This document shows, piece after piece, positions 13,057 to 13,551 of a stretch of 13,551 nucleotides of DNA; positions within the stretch are counted from its first letter, which is position 1, and every line of letters starts with the position of its first letter. Origin of the DNA: Deltaproteobacteria bacterium UBA5799 (GTDB lineage: Bacteria; Desulfobacterota; GWC2-55-46); the NCBI GenBank assembly GCA_002418185.1, contig DIDN01000097.1, positions 1-13,551 on the forward strand, read 5' to 3'. A model generated the notes under the pieces. That model was not told where the DNA came from, did not search any database, and saw only the letters and a list, made by a program, of their open reading frames with translations. A program made the translations under genes and the position numbers.

Positions 13057-13360
13057 CCGAGGCCCCCTGTGGAAAAAACTTAACAGGCTTCTTGAGATAT
13101 CTGCCTTACAGCTCCGTTTAATAAGGGAAAAAAGGTTAGATGAATTTGCAGTATGCCAGGCCGAGAGGGAAAGGCTTTTCCTGGACCTGGGACTATCGGG
13201 CGCAGGCTGCAGGGACCGGGAGGCCCGCCTCCTTGCCGAAAGGCTCATCGAGAACGACAACCTGCTCGCCTCCGAGATGCAGTCCCTTATGGGCGGAATC
13301 TCTTCAAAGCTCAGCCAGGTGAAGACCGGCCGCAGCGCGCTCAAGGCTTATGCAAAGTGA
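13046..13360 (+). CDS. FliT-like small flagellar chaperone
   Basis: 104-residue all-helical, charged protein in the position where fliT normally follows fliS. FliT binds FliD and controls its export; in enterobacteria it also acts on FlhDC. Sequence similarity to FliT/FlgN-like coiled-coil chaperones is of the general type only: Leu-rich helix LNRLLEISALQLRLIREKRLD, a middle AERERLFLDL, and a helix with LAERLIENDNLLASEMQ. Start GTG 13046 has GAGGAG at 13032-13037 with an 8-base spacer and overlaps the fliS stop. Function inferred mainly from context. Confidence 0.68.
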   Translation: MERSRGPLWKKLNRLLEISALQLRLIREKRLDEFAVCQAERERLFLDLGLSGAGCRDREARLLAERLIENDNLLASEMQSLMGGISSKLSQVKTGRSALKAYAK

Positions 13361-13510
13361 TTGTCTTCAGGCCTTTTTGCGGCCTTCACCATTCAGCTCA
13401 TTCCTTTCAGATTCTACTTCCTTTCTAAACCCCTGAAATTTTAAAAAACCCTAAAGTAAAAGGCCTTAAGGGACGATATGACCTTGTCGGAATTGCGCGG
13501 GGAGGGGCAA
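13361..13510 (+). promoter_or_regulatory. AT-richer intergenic region with sigma-28-like promoter
   Basis: The sequence is visibly less GC-rich than its surroundings, with pyrimidine-rich 13385-13430. A sigma-28-like promoter has TAAAG at 13452-13456 and GACGATAT at 13472-13479. The gap between TAAAG and the -10 is 15 bases, the same spacing as in the flagellin promoter (8909-8936). A short stem AGGCC (13369-13373) with GGCCT (13381-13385) is present but not terminator-like. GGGGAGGGG at about 13499-13507 is the ribosome site of the next gene. Confidence 0.5.
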
Positions 13511-13551
13511 ATGATAAAAGTCGACTGGACTGTTATCGCGGGGCAGGGTTT
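13511..13551 (+). CDS. Start of a downstream gene, truncated by window end
   Basis: ATG 13511 follows a purine-rich ribosome site and opens a frame reading MIKVDWTVIAGQG to the edge. Only 13 full codons are available, too few to identify. It sits behind the sigma-28-like promoter, so it may be a late flagellar or chemotaxis gene. An in-frame ATG at 13478 overlaps the promoter -10 and is not favoured. Confidence 0.45.
   Translation, partial: MIKVDWTVIAGQG

Noticed and set aside
13369..13385. Terminator after the fliT-like gene
   Set aside because: Only a 5-bp stem with the T run in the loop instead of after the stem; not a convincing intrinsic terminator.
13511..13551. Resemblance of MIKVDWT to the start of ATP synthase subunit b
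   Set aside because: Seven residues are too few, and the context is flagellar.
1..13551. CRISPR arrays, tRNA or rRNA genes, insertion sequences
   Set aside because: No regularly spaced repeats, no tRNA cloverleaf or rRNA sequence recognised, and no transposase or terminal inverted repeats seen; the only large repeat is the flagellin duplication.

Overview
The window is a GC-rich stretch of a flagellated bacterium with strong use of AGG (Arg) and ATA (Ile) codons. It holds an almost gapless + strand gene train. The gene set (Maf-family transferase, short flagellins, then FlaG, FliD, FliS and a FliT-like protein) and the sigma-28-type promoters suit a Gram-negative such as a Desulfobacterota/Nitrospirota-like lineage. 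That placement is an inference from style; no marker gene fixes the taxon.

Region 1 (1-8325) looks like a surface-sugar or flagellin-glycan operon. It contains two SAM methyltransferases (49-777, 774-1598), a short-chain dehydrogenase (1595-2359, TTG start), an ATP-grasp ligase (2356-3576), an IolB/KduI-type cupin isomerase (3569-4339), a GH57-like glycosidase-fold protein (4343-6382) and a Maf/DUF115 flagellin glycosyltransferase (6385-8325). Neighbouring genes overlap by a few bases or lie 2-3 bases apart, so they are almost certainly co-transcribed and translationally coupled. An uncharacterised 199-residue protein (8300-8899) overlaps the end of maf.

Region 2 (8900-10922) starts with a good sigma-28 promoter (8909-8936). 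It is followed by a purine-rich, GGA-rich leader and two tandem, nearly identical short flagellin genes (9062-9886 and 10027-10857). Each flagellin gene is followed by GC-rich hairpins without a U-tract.

Region 3 (10935-13360) is the classic flagellin-assembly set flaG-fliD-fliS-fliT-like, again overlapping head to tail. A roughly 150-base AT-richer gap (13361-13510) follows. It contains a second sigma-28-like promoter with the same spacing as the flagellin promoter, and it leads into a gene cut off by the window end.

Working model: enzymes of region 1 build and trim an unusual activated acidic sugar. Maf attaches it to flagellin in the cytoplasm, FliS chaperones the flagellin, and FliD caps the filament. 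No nonulosonic acid synthase or CMP-sugar synthetase, the usual partners of Maf, is in the window. The sugar may therefore be different, or those genes lie elsewhere.
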